Shown piece after piece: positions 54,908-55,043 of a stretch of 55,043 bases of DNA. This DNA comes from Clostridia bacterium (lineage in GTDB: Bacteria; Bacillota; Clostridia; Oscillospirales; Acutalibacteraceae). The notes under the pieces are model-generated. The model was not told the origin of the DNA and made no database searches. It saw only the letters and a program-made list of their open reading frames with translations. Location: contig JAFYVE010000025.1 in NCBI GenBank assembly GCA_017549285.1, forward strand, positions 1-55,043, in the 5' to 3' direction. The position numbers were made by a program, and so were the translations under genes. Positions within the stretch are counted from its first letter, which is position 1. Each line of letters opens with the position of its first letter.

Positions 54908-55038
54908 AATAATTTATCGAGCTTTGCTCGATAAATTATTGAATGATGTTTTTTGCCGATGGCAAAAAATGATGTATTCGCTTAAAGCGAATAATGATGT
55001 TTTGTTTCACAAAATGATGTTTTTGCCTTTGGCAAAAA
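54908..55038. repeat. Hairpin array with ATGATG spacers
   Basis: Five perfect inverted repeats occur in a row: 54908-54922/54926-54940, then stems near 54949-54967, 54975-54993, 55000-55014 and 55020-55038. Loops are short (3-5 nt). ATGATG motifs stand between the hairpins, and the two stems TTTTTGCC/GGCAAAAA are almost the same. There is no open reading frame. It continues to the window edge, so its end is not seen. Confidence 0.8.
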
Positions 55039-55043
55039 TGTCG

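Noticed and set aside
54908-55043. CRISPR-like array
   Set aside because: The repeated parts are hairpins of differing sequence with short constant spacers, the reverse of CRISPR structure, and no cas gene is nearby.

Overview
The window looks like a chromosomal segment of a low-to-mid GC, spore-forming Clostridia-type Firmicute, most like gut Oscillospirales/Ruminococcaceae. The grounds are the spoIIAA-spoIIAB-sigF operon, a Gram-positive style division and cell-wall (dcw) cluster headed by mraZ, a MurE with the DNPR motif expected of meso-diaminopimelate peptidoglycan, strong AGGAGG-type ribosome sites and several intracellular glycoside hydrolases. I found no rRNA, tRNA, prophage, insertion sequence or CRISPR array.

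Layout: (1) 1-220 is an array of short perfect hairpins. (2) 221-2904, minus strand: an OmpR-type two-component pair and a YjdF/DUF2238-like membrane protein. (3) 3046-9461, plus strand: a GH63/MGH1-like glycosidase, a B12-binding radical SAM protein, TrmB and a GH29 fucosidase, closely packed. (4) 9767-12709, minus strand: the spoIIA operon and a membrane-anchored beta-propeller-like protein. (5) 12882-15242, plus strand: a secreted beta-helix protein and a Cof-type HAD phosphatase. (6) 15274-17876, minus strand: proS, a HAD hydrolase and an acyl carrier protein. (7) 18022-32242, minus strand: the dcw cluster, read mraZ-rsmH-ftsL-(terminator)-PBP-murE-murF-mraY-ftsW-murG-murA-ftsQ-ftsZ, without murC, murD or ftsA. 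(8) 32603-36160: a GH78 rhamnosidase, a metallophosphoesterase and a small XRE regulator. (9) 36185-36496: a compact type I toxin-antitoxin locus. (10) 36548-46129, minus strand: a purine operon purE-purM-purN-purO-purH(AICARFT only)-purD-purL, preceded by a ZTP riboswitch and terminator. (11) 46217-54801: a GH130 phosphorylase, an RluA-type pseudouridine synthase, a zinc-ribbon membrane protein, a YfcC-type carrier, a GH35 beta-galactosidase, a UPF0126 membrane protein and a GPH sugar symporter. (12) 54908-55038: a second hairpin array with ATGATG spacers.

The minus strand carries nearly all the housekeeping genes. The plus strand carries most of the sugar-degrading enzymes. None of the five glycoside-active enzymes shows a signal peptide, which fits import of oligosaccharides and cytoplasmic breakdown.

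The most unusual element is the toxin-antitoxin locus. Two convergent sigma-A promoters with mirror-image promoter/leader sequences drive a 32-residue hydrophobic peptide mRNA and a roughly 95-nt RNA toward a shared bidirectional terminator. The small RNA carries short segments complementary to the toxin's ribosome-binding site and GTG start. This resembles the par (Fst/RNAII) plan of enterococcal plasmids. The purine operon is the second point of interest: it uses an archaeal-type PurO cyclohydrolase beside a stand-alone AICAR transformylase, under a riboswitch that senses the substrate of that transformylase.
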